Both the position numbers and the translations under genes were made by a program. Under the pieces are notes generated by a model, which saw only the letters and a list, made by a program, of their open reading frames with translations, was not told the DNA's origin and searched no databases. 64,000 bases of DNA from Phycomyces nitens (lineage: Eukaryota; Mucoromycota; Mucoromycetes; Mucorales; Phycomycetaceae): contig JAHRBC010000008.1 in the NCBI GenBank assembly GCA_022702545.1, forward strand, positions 1,426,001 through 1,490,000. The letters run 5' to 3'. Positions 12,216 through 25,006 of this stretch are shown one piece after another (position 1 is the stretch's first letter; the number at the start of each line of letters is the position of its first letter).

Positions 12216-15018
12216 CAGCTGGATACCTCAAGTGCACAGTCGCAGAAAGAGAGGCCCAAAAAAACATAGCCAGTCTATGCCATCCCATCACCAACCACCT
12301 GTGCACTGAGCCTGATGATATGATGGAGGCTGCCGCTGCCTTTTACGAAGTACTATACACACCAGAACCAACAGATTAGACATTGATTGAGGATTTACTG
12401 AATCACTTGCCCCAAGATCTTTCCCTCTCCCCAACTGTACATTCTTCCCTCACATCTGCCTTCTCTCTTGATGACATACGTGAAGGGGTGTTGCGCTCTC
12501 CTTGAAAGAGCAGCCCAGGACCTGATGGCCTACCGTATGAAATACTTCAACTTGTCTTCCACCACCCTTTCTGTTCCCAACTACTCGTTCAAATCTACAA
12601 TGACGCTCTCACGGATGGAATCTTTCCCTTGTCCTGGAAAACTACTTGTGTCTCACTTTTGCCAAAAAAGGGCGACCTTTCCTCCCTGAAGAATTGGAGG
12701 CCTATTGCCTTGATCAATGCAGACGCCAAGATCTTTACTTGCCTTCTCAATGCACATATTGGTCAAGCCGCTGGCTCAATTGTATCTCCATACCAGACCA
12801 GATTTGTCCATGGTTGCTTCATTGCTGACAATGGTCTTCTTACTAAATTGATCATGGATTATGCCAACTCGACAGGCCACTCTGGCATTGGACTCCTTTT
12901 GGACCAGGAAAAGGCTTACGATAGGGTTCATCCTGACTATCTCCAACAAGTCTTTTCTTGCTTTGGTTTCCCCTCCTCTACAATTACCTGTGTCTCTAAT
13001 CTCTTCTTCTTGACCGACCTTAAGATTAATGTCAATGGTTTCCTCTCTCGCCCTCTTTCCCAAGCTCAAGGACTCAGACAGGGTGATCCTATGTCTCCGG
13101 TTCTGTTTAACTTGGCTTTCGAACCACTCTTGCGCCACCTCATACATGATCCTCTGTTCCCTGGTTTTGAGATACCTGGTACTTCCACCCATCCCTTGCC
13201 ACCTCCCATTAAACTACTGGCTTACGCTGATGATCTATCAGTGTTCCTTCCAAGGATCCAAGATATGCACTTGCTACAACACCACCTCGCCACTTATGCC
13301 TCTGCTTCTAATGCACGCATCAATCTTCATAAGACTCAAGCCTTCTCCCTGTTGGGCAGACCACTCCCTCACTGGATGGACACCCTTCACAATTTACAGA
13401 TCAACGATTGGCATGATTGTAGCTCTCCTGACCCTCTTTGATACCTTGGTTTTCCTATCATTTCTTCTCTCGCCCAACGCAATTCCTTTTGCTCACAAAT
13501 CTTGGCCAAAATAGAGCATGCCTCACACATACACCTCTCTCGATCTTTGTCCTTCCGCGGCTGTGCTACCATCCTCAACTCTCTCATCTTGTCTAAACTT
13601 TGGCATGTTCTTTGTGTTGTCTCTGTTCCTGCTACTTTCTTTACCAAAGTTCGAATGCTTATGGGTTGATTTCTCCAACATTGAAATTTTCCTCCCATCA
13701 AGCTTGACACCCTTTGTCTCCCATTGAAAATCAGTGGTCTAGGTGCCCTAAATCCGAAACTGCAACAAGGCACTCTTCAACTTCAATGGCTTCGACCTCT
13801 ACTCCACGTCTCCTCATCAACCTCTGGTCTGGTGATTCCCTGGCTGTTGCACCTCCTTCATTACTACCTTCCTGATCTTCACCCCCTGCTTCCTTTTACA
13901 GGGGATTAAAAAATATATTGTGGTTTAAATCTCCAAAAGAAGTGCAAATGAAAGGCAAATGAAAGACAAATCTTTACATTGCTCTTATTCTTTATGAATA
14001 CAAGCAATCAATATAGAACTCTGTAATAATAAAGTATATCATCTGTATTATATATAGTATAAATATAGTGTTTATTTAATATGGGATAGGCCCACCTTTA
14101 TACTTTTGTAAAGCTAGTAGTCTATTATGCATAGAGAGGCAATATTTCTCACATACTCTCTCATCTATGTTTTTCCACTCTTCATTCAGAGCCTCTTTTA
14201 ACTGCGCCAGTGTTGTAGGTTGAACTGCCCTGGAGCGCATATTGTCATCCAATCTATTCCAGATGTTCTCGATTGGACTCAAGTCAGGACTTTTTGATGG
14301 CTAGTCAAGAACATCTATTCCAAGATCATCTTTACACTTTCTTGACATTGCAGCTTTATGTGGCGTGGCGTTATCTTCTTGGAATCAATAGCCGCCAAGC
14401 TCATTGTGCCGTAGTGTGTCATAGAATGGCTTGAACTTGTCTTGCAAGACCTTGACATATTGTCTTGCATTCATATTGCCATCTAGAAAGACAAGGGGAC
14501 CAACACCTCCAGACCAGATGCACCCCTACACCATCACCGATCTTCCGTCTCCCTGGATTTTTGGACGAAGGCAGTCAGGCAGGTACTTCTCATCGGGTCT
14601 CCTCCACACATAGTCTCTTCCATTTTTTTTTAAAAAGAGTGAATCGAGACTCATCACTCCAGATCACCATCTTCCACTCTTCTTTCCAGCCCATCTTCTC
14701 TTGAGCCCATTTATGCCTTGCAGCCATGTTTGCCTGAGTCAGAAAAGGCTTTGCCAATGCAACACACACTGCAAAAATACCCCTGATTCCCATATGTGTA
14801 TTTGATACAGTAGGTATGGGATATAAAGGTCAATTTTCTAGCTCAGGCCCTTTTTTGTGAGTTCAGAGAGAAAAAATATTTTTGATGGATTTTATTGGGT
14901 GTAGGTGATTGTGTAGCATGACAAAAATAATTATTAAACTCAAAGTATATCAAATAAACTGTACCTGAATATATCTTCTTTACTGTTAAACCAAAACATT
15001 TCAATTATTTATTAAACA

Positions 15019-18000
15019 ATGGCTCCTATCCTTAAATCTACAAGAACAAAAGAATGCAGATGTTCTATTTGCAAGAACAAAGAGGGTGGATTTGATTTTC
15101 TCACAGCTCAAACATTTAAGCGTCATATGCTTAAAGAAGATGCCAAAAACAGTTTTTTCGGTGGTAGATGTAAGATATATTTTATATTTTAATTTGAAAA
15201 TTATTTAATTAATAATAAATACGTTTTTGAATTAAATAGTAATGGAAATTGTTGATACTGAAGAGCAATACTTTGAGGCCGTAGACAATGTAGAGGCCAT
15301 GGATTTTGAGTCTGGTGGTAAGGATTTCTTAAAATTTTATTGTTTTTTTATTAAATTAATTTTTATTACACCTGGGCAGACTTGGAAAACGCCGTTGAAG
15401 AATATGAGGGGGTACAAGAACCTATTAGAAACCTACCTCTCTCTGAGTCTGATGCCATTTTTGGTGCAGAGGATGAATGTAGCTCAGTTGGTGACTCTGA
15501 CTCTGACTCTGACAGTGAAAGTGAAGACGAGATGAATGATGATGAAGGTCTGTATAGTATCTGAGCTGATAATCGCTCTATCTATATAAATATTATATAT
15601 TAATATGCTTTTTTGATTAATATGTTTCTAGAATTCAACTCAGAATTGAGTTTAATTCACGGCTTTATAGTCAAGGCTCTTGCCCTGTTTATTTCCTTTT
15701 ACGTAGTCAATGAAGGCGCGATTATCTTGATTGCAATCGTGAACAAGATCTTGGATTTTTTTGGCGATTCTTTCCGAGTCCCATCAAGTGTCTCTGGTCT
15801 CAAAAGCATGGCAGGAATGGATACATTGACAAAGGGCATCAAGAAGTATGTTGCATGTGGTGAATGTCACAGCATTTATGAGAATGATAGTGCACCTCTT
15901 TTCTGTACCTTTGACAAGTTTGAAAACAACGCCTTGTGTGGCCATAGCTTGTTCAAGTCCAGTTCGTCATCTGTCCCAAAGAAGTCATATGTGTACCAAT
16001 CTGTCAAACACTCTCTGCAGATTCTCTTTTCTCGGCCTGATTTTGAATCACAGATCAACTCTTGGAATCGTGGTCCCAAGGTGGAAAAGACTATGTTTGA
16101 CGTATATGATGGTGCTATGTGGAACAGTCTCAAAGACATCAATGGTGACCTCTTTGTTGATGACAGCCGCTCTATAATGTTGACACTGAATATTGACTGG
16201 TTCCAGCCATTCGATGGTGTGTCATATTCGTGTGGTGCCATTTACTTCGCTGTCAACAACCTTCCTCGCAATATCAGATTCAAAAAGGAAAATGTCATCC
16301 TTGTTGGGTTAATGCCTGGACCTAAAGAAGCAAAGACGTCTGAAATCAACCACTATCTCAAGCCTCTTGTTGACGAATTAGAAGAATTGTACCTGGGTAT
16401 CACTATCAAGACCAACAAATGCCCATCTGGAGTGAGAATCCGTGCTGCTCTCTTTGTTGTTGCTTGTGACATCCCTGCTGCACGAAAAGTATGTGGGTTC
16501 ACATCTCATACAAGCACGAACGCCTGTCACAAATGCAATCGTCAATTCACTCGTTTAGCTGGCACAAGCTCTGTTGATTATTCTGGATTTGACTTCTCAA
16601 AGTGGCTCCTTCGCACTAGAGATGATAATCGTAAGGATGCTGAGGTCTGGAGAAATGCAGCCACTCAAGCTGAGAGGCAGCGCCTTGAAGTTGCCAGTGG
16701 TGTTCGCTGGTCCGAACTGCATCGTCTCCAGTACTTTGACGTTGTCCGCTGCACGATCATCGATCCAATGCATAATCTTTTCTTAGGCACTGCCAAGAGG
16801 ATGATGGAGAGATGGGTTGCAGATGGAGTAATCAACGATAAGAGTCTTGTTGCCATGCAGAAGATGGTAGAGAAGATGGTGTTGCCAGCAGACTACACAG
16901 CTTTGAAGACGAAGATTGGGAAGGGGTTCCCCTTCATGAAGGCAGACGAGTGGAAGTCGTGGTGCTTGGTGTACTCTCCCGTGGTGTTGAAGAACGTTCT
17001 GCCGCCACAAAAGTTCAAGAACTGGATGTTCTTTGTAAATGCCTGTCGTTTTCTGACCAAGCCAAGTATTTCTGAAGATGACATTGAAGATGCACATCGC
17101 AATCTGGAGCAGTTTGGCAAAGGTTGTGAGCAACTATATGAGCCTGACCTCCTCTCTCCCAACATGCACCTCCATCTTCACCTTCGGGAAACCGTTCTGG
17201 ACTTTGGTCCAGTTTATGGCTACTGGCTCTTTGGTTTTGAGAGGTACAATAGTATACTCAAGAATATCAACACCAACAGGAAAAGTGGATTCAAGGCCAC
17301 ATACATGAGAAGCTTTGTTGAGGATACACAAAAGGCAGATTTTGTTCGTGGTTTTCTGAGCACAGCAAATGGATATGATCTGTCAGATGTTTTCAGCAAG
17401 TTTACCAGTGGGCCAGATACTACTCTCATGCAAACACTTTCGCATTGTTTCCCTACCTTTTCGTTGCCTGAGTTTGTGAAATATGCTGAAGACCCATCAC
17501 TAACAGTGCATGGTAATGAGCCTTTGCCACCATCTACACTGCCATTAAAGAAGAAGCCTATGAGTATGATGAGTAGGGCAAAATACGACTGCCTAGTGGA
17601 ATATTACCAGGTTGCCTACCATGACAGGTCCATTAAAGGCTGTAATGACACCATGGCTTCCTCTGCTTTCGTCAATGACTGGATCAAAATGCTCAAGTCT
17701 GTCAGTATTCTAGGCCAGACGTTCAAAGGAAAAAATGGTAGAAATCAAAAAGGATCATACATCCAAGCACTGTTTATTGAGGAAAAGACCGAGGCAGTGT
17801 ATGCGTATGTTGGAGAGATTCAGTATCTATTTGTTCACGCATTTAGCCCTGCTGTTTCTTCTTCACATCGCGGAAATGCCTATAACAGTCAACACACCTT
17901 TGCTTTTGTGAACTGGTTCAAAACTACGTCAGACACCACCAGAGAGGCTGAAGGCATTGAGATTCACAAGGACGAATTCTCGGCTCTTGACTTTCAAAGC

Positions 18001-18111
18001 ATTCTTCCTGTCCATCGGATTCTCCTGCCTGTTGCAATTGTGGATTATAAATCTAGTAGTAACATTAACAAAAAACTAGTTATCCCTTTGCCTAGAAAGG
18101 TTTTTGCCTAA
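15019..18111 (+). CDS. U2 transposase, four exons, 958 aa
   Basis: Exons 15019-15169, 15240-15317, 15380-15547 and 15632-18111 have GT-AG borders, all introns are phase 1, and the total of 2877 nt is open. Exon 1 encodes ECRCSICKNKEG followed by AQTFKRHML (C-x-C-x2-C with a later His), a likely zinc-binding DNA-recognition domain. Exon 3 is acidic (LPLSESDAIFGAEDE, then Ser-Asp repeats). Exon 4 holds the hydrophobic helix, a CxxC ribbon (ACGECH) and the Tnp2-like core: NIDWFQPFDG, GLMPGPKE, ACDIPAA, CHKC, DPMHNLFLG, HLHLHLRE and FERYN. It ends PLPRKVFA. By family it should cut and join the element ends in the nucleus. It converges on gene B 95 bp away. Confidence 0.85.
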
Positions 18112-18206
18112 ATATATTTATCTTATCTCTCTTGTTTTTAATCATAATTTTATAGGTTGTTTTGCAAATCATGTGTTTAAAAAGTAAAAAAGACAAAAAC
18201 AAAGAT

Positions 18207-19438
18207 TTATTCATTTTTGAATGTCCAGACAGGCAAATTCAAAGTCAGGTGACTTGGGGCAGGAATCTCTTTGACTGATGTTTGCCATCTGGGCATTCTT
18301 GTCTTTGTCTTTGGTCCAGACCGTTTCAGGTCATCCTCTCTTGAAAAACGGTCAATGACCTCCAGAAGCCGGTTCAACTATATTAAATTTATCAGTCTTT
18401 TATCATCACTCAGCACATCACTCTATGAAATATAAATTACCTCATCGCTTCTCCAGCTGGGACGAGCAACATGGAGAACACGCATGGTGATACCAGGCGC
18501 AACGTCTTCCATGCCCGACTCACCATCAGACATCACATCCTTTTGGAGGACATGGAGATAGGCCATCTCCTCAGAGTTTTCAGGCTTATGGCCCATCTCC
18601 TCGTCAATTGCCCTCCAGTGACGCTTGTAGACCACCACCCTGCGCAAGTGGATCTAGAAAAATTTTCAGATTAAATCAAAAATATCATATTGTCTTTATA
18701 CTAACCTCGACGAGCCTGCTGTTGACCCGAACCTTTTTCTTCTTTGCAATAGACTGCTCTTCAGTCATCTTTGCAACGCGATGGTAGTACTTATAGTTAT
18801 TTTTTAGTTTTTGCACTACCATGCCAGGCCAAAAACCAGCAGCACGAGGCTGTGAGAGAATGTAGTCTCTCATGTAGTTAATGACCCTGACATTGTCTGG
18901 GTGGTCAATCCTCTCATCCTTATTCCATTTCTGCTTGCCTTCGTTCTCAGCAATCAGAGCAGGATCTTCGGAGTCAAGGTCTTTCTTCCACATCTTATTC
19001 TCAATAAGTTCCTGGATATAATTTGTGAGAAAATATTTTTTTACAAAACAATAATACTATTCATACCAAGACAATCGCGCGCATATCACTGGGACTAATT
19101 GAGCTGCAGGGGCCAACGGAAGGAACCATTCCAACGGAACCAGCTTGGCCAAGAGGGAGCTGGCTCTGGACACCACTGGCATGGGCTTCCATGAGTGTAC
19201 TCATGGTCTTGTTAGTCTTGCCAGCAATGTCGTAGACCATTCCCATTCTGGACTTGAGGAACCTCAAGTCTTCAAGGATAGCGGCCATTTCTGTCCTGCC
19301 TTGGCTACTTCCCTCACCAGTACTGGGAGATCTAGGCATAATCTCACGCTGGCTGATACGACCAGCAACAACACGGTCAATTGGAGCAGCTGGATTTGCT
19401 CTGGCTTTGCGTCCTGAGTTTGCTTGGTTTGGGGACAT
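18207..19438 (-). CDS. U2 accessory gene B, 353 aa
   Basis: Exons on the minus strand are 19438-19067, 19011-18706 (306 nt), 18653-18441 and 18377-18207; the total of 1062 nt is open. Exon 1 has a basic N-terminus (GRKARANPAAP) and a heptad-like helix (LEDLRFLKSRMGMVYDI), suggesting a coiled coil. Exon 2 has the conserved K-x-x-W ... INYM ... KNNYKYY block and a Lys/Arg cluster. Exon 3 has QKDVMSDGESGMED and ends ARPSWRSDE directly at the donor. Exon 4 starts LNRLLEVIDRF. No known domain is recognised. A co-transmitted DNA-binding or regulatory partner of the transposase is the best inference. Confidence 0.8.
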
Positions 19439-20394
19439 TTTCTAAATAAATATTTTTAAAATAAAATAATAATCATACATACATTAATATATTTTTATTA
19501 TATATATCCTTGAATATATAGACTTACATAATAAGCTGTAGTAGTGGGTGTAGTGTCAGGTAAGAACAATAGTATTACTTGTCAAAAAAACTATATTTAT
19601 ATATTGAAAAAAAGTATATTTTCGGAGTACAGCAAAATAAAATGAATTTGTGGACACACAGTTTTCATAATCCCATTATTCTCATAATTTATTAGGGCTT
19701 ATTATAATCTAAAAATGTGTGTGGATTCTTTTTTCCTGATTTTCCCTTTTTCTCTTTCTTTTTTCTTTTTACTTTCTTTATACTCTCTGGTAAGTACTTG
19801 AAAATTTTTCACGCAATTAAAAACAACCTTTAACATTTTTTCAATTATCCAAAAGATGTCCTATAGTCACTTTTATTCATGCTTACACAAGAAAAAGGTA
19901 AATAGGCGCACTATTTTTTATTGCTGTTGCTAATCAGTAATCTTCATCTTGTAGATTCAAAAACAACTCCTTTCAATCGCAATGGCCAAAGATGACAATG
20001 ATGAAGTTGAATGGAGGGAATGTACTTGGTATGTTTGAATATTTTATCACTATTAATACTAATATATTCTGTCTTTACTATCAGCTCTTTATATTAAACA
20101 AAATTGCCGCGTTTTAACAAAGACATGGAATACCCAACAAACCAGTTTGTCTTGATAAGTAATCAGTCATTCCTATTACTTTTCTAACAGAAAATATAGA
20201 TATCTTTTCTATTACGCGTACACATTTTTTGATAGCTATATCATTATCTATCATGAAATACTGTTTGGTACGCCTGAAAATTCGCTCTCAAGATATGGAC
20301 CATCTACTCTGTTCTGTCAACCACTTCAGCCATTCAAAGCAGTAGTTAAAGAGTCGGCCATGCTCTCGACCCATGTTTTAAAAAGGTAAACATA
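19439..20394 (+). other. U2 third transcription unit (candidate small exons)
   Basis: Plus-strand segments with consensus splice sites follow each other: a donor at 19790, then exons 19867-19897, 19955-20028, 20085-20158 and 20191-20385, the last followed by GTAAAC. The 195-nt segment is open in one frame and contains FGTPENSLSRYGPSTLFC. U3 lies 9 bp after its donor, i.e. inside the next intron. A pyrimidine-rich tract precedes the first donor. Start codon and product are unknown. Confidence 0.4.
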
Positions 20395-20642
20395 CACTGC
20401 AAAAAATATACACTTTCATTTAGAGATATTTCAGTGGAATTAAAGGTACAAGTGTATCAAAATTGAACTCAATAAACTTTTTTATTTTCAACTGCGCCAG
20501 TAGTTTTCAGTCTGTTCTATTGGATAATAAATATGATTTACCTTTTGGTCATTACATTTGTGTTATAAAAACTATAAAAAAAAGCATATTTTCAAATGGT
20601 TACCCTTTCCTGTTAATTTTTTTAAATACAAAACAACTCAAA

Positions 20643-23600
20643 ATGTCTTTTTACTCAAGCAACGAAGTTGAATGCAAGTGCTCTGTATGCTCACCAACTG
20701 GCAGAACATTCGAGCTGGTATCAGCCCAAACATATCGCAGACATGTTGCTGATGATATTTTGCGAAGATTACAAAGACAGGATTCATGTATGTACAGACA
20801 CAAATAATTTTTTGGCGGAAATTTAATAATATTATATAATATAGCATTGGTCCCTGAAGCAATGGCCATGAATGTGAATGGCAATGGCAATGACATGGAG
20901 ATTGAGACCAACATCATTGTTGAGACTCATGTTGAATGTATGTATATAATTTTATTAAAAGCTTTTAACTAATTGTTGTCTATAATATTTTGGTTTTATA
21001 GCCCATGAAGAAATGCCAAGCTCACCTTTTGCTGAAGTTGACGATGATGCTGAGAGTGTGGAATCCGTGAATTCTGATACCTTTGAAGAGGAATATGAGA
21101 CAATTGAAGGTTAGTAAAATCGCAAAATATTTTAAAAAAAATATCAGAGATATTAATTCAATAAATTAAATAGACCAATCCTTTGTCTTTGATATGCCAA
21201 CCAACCCGACCCATCTATTCATTGCCTCCTTTGCTGCGTTCTTCATCTCCAAATACGTTGTCAACTCAGGTGGTGTCATATTGATCAAGTTCATTAATGA
21301 GGTTTTGGCTCAATTTGGGCAATTGTTCCGCCTGCCATTGAGTCTGAATGCCCTCTACAATATGACGGGGTTGAATTCAGTAACAAAAGGAGTCCAACGT
21401 TATGTGGCCTGTGGTGAATGCCACAAGATATATTCCGAGTCCGAGATGGTTCCACAGTGCTGTACTTTCAGAAAGCTTTCCGGAAATATGTGCGAAAATG
21501 AGCTTTTCTTGGGGTCATCCAGTAGCTTGGCTCCACCAAAAAGGGTGTACATGTACAACTCAGTCACAAACACCTTGTCTTCTCTCTTCCGCCGTCCTGA
21601 ATTTGAGCGCATGGTCAATCATTGGAGATTCAGACAGCAAGTTCCAGACACACTGTTTGATATCTACGATGGAGCAAAGTGGGGTGCACTGAAAGACCGA
21701 AACGATGAACAATTTGTAGCCCATGAGCGGTCTCTGATGCTCACATTGAATATTGATTGGTTTCAGCCTTTTGATGGGGTTGCTTATTCTTGTGGAGCGA
21801 TCTACCTTTCAATCAATAATTTGCCAAGAGAGGAGAGGTACAAGAAGGAGAACGTAGTACTTGTTGGTTTGATGCCAGGTCCGAAAGAAGCAAGAACAAG
21901 TGAAATCAATCACTATTTGGCCCCTCTTGTTGTCGAACTCAAGAAATTGTATGGTGGTATCATTATGCCGACCTTCCATTGTCCTTCTGGTGCTCTTGTT
22001 CGTGCAGCTCTTCTTTTGGTTGCTTGTGATATTCCTGCAGCTCGCAAAACATGTGGATTTACATCCCATGCCAGTACAAACGCCTGCCACAAGTGTAATC
22101 GCAGGTTTTCTCGCCTTCCTGGAAATGCTGGAATGGACTATTCTGGGTTCGTCTTCTCAGAGTGGGTGGCTCGAACAGATATTGAAAACCGTCAACATGC
22201 TGCTGCCTGGAAGAGTGCGTCAAGTGATACTGAACAGAAGAGGATGGAAAGAGAGAATGGTGTCCGCTGGTCGGAACTCCATAATCTTGAGTACTTTAAT
22301 GTAGTCGAGTGCACCATTATTGACCCAATGCATAACCTCTTTCTGGGAACCGCGAAACGTATGATGGAGAAGTGGAGATCAGCTGGCCTGATTACCAATA
22401 GACACTTGACAGAAATGCAGCAACAGGCTGAGACCATGGTCCTTCCCCCAGACTTCACACCACTAAGAAAGAAAATTGGAAAGGATTTTCCTTTCATGAA
22501 GGCCGATGAGTGGAGATCTTGGTGCCTGGTGTACTCCCCTGTTCTTTTGCTGGGTCGCTTACCACGCGAGAATCTGGACAACTGGATGTGCTTTGTGAAT
22601 GGGTGCAGATACTTGGCAAGACCGAGCATATCCAAAGATGAATTGGCTGAGGCCCACTACTGTCTGGAGTTGTTTGGCCGTCAATGTCAGAACATATACG
22701 GCACAGAATTCATCTCACCTAATATGCATCTGCATCTTCATCTGCAAGAAACGATCCTGAACTTTGGGCCGGTATATGGGTACTGGTTATTCAGCTTTGA
22801 ACGATATAATGGTATCTTGAAAAGCTACTCCACAAATAAGAAAGATGGCTTTGAGGGAACCTTTATGAGAAAGTACCTTGAGGATATATTCAAAGTTGAT
22901 CTTGCCCGTGGAATCTTGCCATTTGTTGAAAACGAATCGCACACTTCTTTGATTTCTGAACTTGTCCATATTGCTCCTGCTGTCACCATCCCCACTACGC
23001 CATACATTCCTTTCTCTCCTGCTGGATTCCACCTGAAGAACTTCCTTGACTCCGCCGAACGCAATATATTTGGTGTCAAAGGCAATGAACCACTGCCACC
23101 GTCTGCCTTTCCTCTTGCTCTTGGCAACCACATGCCAATGAAAGAAGAAGAGTATGCCCACCTGCTTGAGTTCTACCGCACGTCATATGGTGATGATCAA
23201 ATAAGAGGATATCGAGATGCAGTTTTTGGGGAGACATTCATCAACAACATGATCCAGAAGATTCCTTCCATCAATCTTCTTGGCCAGGTTTATAAAAGTT
23301 GCAATGGTAGAGCCAACCGCGGATCATATATACAAGCCTTATTTGGTGAGAACAATGACCGTGGGATTAGTGCCTTCACTGGCCAAATTCAATACCTTTT
23401 TGCAAATGCCATCTTTGATCCAAGAACTGGCCAATTTGATCAGCATGTTTTTGCATACATTAAGTGGTACCGGACAGCAAGCCAAGATGTAAGAAGTGGA
23501 CAAGATGTAGAGCTGTGTGAGACGACATTTACCAGAGGCGATTACCAAAACATTCTGCCAGTACACCGTATTCTGTTGTCAGTTGCCATTGGAGAGCATA

Positions 23601-23662
23601 TAACAGAAAGTGGAAACATTAAGATGCTCATTGTCCCTTTACTTAGAAAAATATACGCATAA
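20643..23662 (+). CDS. U3 transposase, four exons, 944 aa
   Basis: Exons 20643-20787, 20845-20937, 21002-21109 and 21174-23662 (2835 nt, all phase-1 introns) are open throughout. Exon 1: VECKCSVCSPTG with AQTYRRH, zinc-binding. Exons 2-3: short and acidic (DDDAESVESVNSDTFEEE). Exon 4: hydrophobic segment FAAFFISKYVVNSGGVILI, ribbon ACGECH, then NIDWFQPFDG, GLMPGPKE, ACDIPAA, CHKC, DPMHNLFLG, HLHLHLQE and FERYNG. The carboxylates in IDWF, CDIP and FERY are conserved in every copy that is not deleted there. The C-terminus has ILPVHRIL and LIVPLLRKIYA. The start was chosen because the C-x-C-x2-C exon and splice phases match U2 and U5. Confidence 0.88.
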
Positions 23663-23768
23663 ATATATATATAATACCATTTTTTTTACTATCAACATAA
23701 TCAAAAATATTGGGAATATATGGCTCGGATAAATAAGATAGAGCAAAATAGAACAAAATAGAATATAT

Positions 23769-25006
23769 TTAATTATTTTTTACAGCCCATTGAGGGAGTG
23801 GGACTGCTAAATCAACAGGCAGTTCAGCTTCTTTCACAGCTGCAACACACTTCAACAATCGGGCTGCTTTCTTCTTCAAAGACTGGGAAGCAAAATCATC
23901 AACCATGTCCAGGAACTTTTGGAGCTATATTATAATAATTAAGTATATTTAATTTTTAATATAAAGAATAATATTTAAATATATATTACCTCATCACTTC
24001 TCCAGCTTGGTCGGTAAGCTGTGAGCTGATCTTCACCATCAGTCTCATCATCTGACATTGCGGCCTTTTGCAACACCTTGACACAGTCAGACTTTCCCAT
24101 CTCTCGGTCAATCCGTTCTTTATACTTGGCATATGCACCAGAACGACGTCGAAGAAGCTAGATATTTATTTCATCAATTTAAATTAAACTATATTTATTA
24201 AAGTGATTGCCCAAAACTTACTGCCACACCACGCTGATGCCTTCTAGATGCTAATCGTTTTTTATCCGCAGCCTCTGGAGATCTGCGAAACTGACACACC
24301 TGATTGCAGAAATGGTTTTTAACCATTCTGGCAAGATCGCTTGTTGCGACCCCAACAGAAGCTTCCTGGTTTCTCAGGTTGGCAATCAATACCATGGCCA
24401 AACCATGGTTGTATCCACCCTTAAAGTAGCTGGTCAGGCACCACCCTGGTTTTGCATCATTTTCAGCTTCTTTTAAAGGATCAATGTGTTTAAAATCTGG
24501 CTTTTTCAAGTAACCATTGATCATTTTCTATGAATAAAGCATTTAATATATTTACCATCACTATGTTTTCTAACAAAACTTACAGATATCTGACGATGTC
24601 TTTTTCCAGGAACATGATTCTCCTCCAAAAGGGATCGAAAATCTGGCATCCTCTGGATCTCTACTGCCGTGTTTTGGCTGACTGGAGTGGTGCTGATGAC
24701 TGTCTGGGCATCAACAATCTCCTTTACTGTTTGCTCCAAACGGGTGATTAAACCTTTGGAGTCCCCAACAATAGTCGTAATCATTTTTATTTGATCAGCA
24801 AGACTATTGATATTTGCATTGGTTGAACGCAACAAGGTGAGAACAGGATCTTCTAGTCCTTGAAAGTTATGAACAACTTCTGGTACTGGGCTAGTAGCAG
24901 CAATTAGAGGTGCTTGCATGCTACTATTGTTGGCCATTGCACTACGGGTAATAGCAGCAAACATGGGATTGTTCACTGAAATTTGGGAGGGGTCAAAGTT
25001 GTACAT
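23769..25006 (-). CDS. U3 accessory gene B, 350 aa
   Basis: Minus-strand exons are 25006-24584, 24527-24222 (306 nt), 24157-23990 and 23924-23769; the total of 1053 nt is open. Exon 1 is Asn/Ser-rich and then helical (LRSTNANINSLADQIKMI), a likely coiled coil. Exon 2: MINGYLKKP, KPGWCLTSYF, LARMVKNHFCNQ and RRHQRG. Exon 3: MSDDETDGED and RPSWRSDE at the donor. Exon 4: LQKFLDMVDDF. It ends about 105 bp from the convergent transposase gene. U4 carries the same gene with a nonsense change. Confidence 0.82.
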
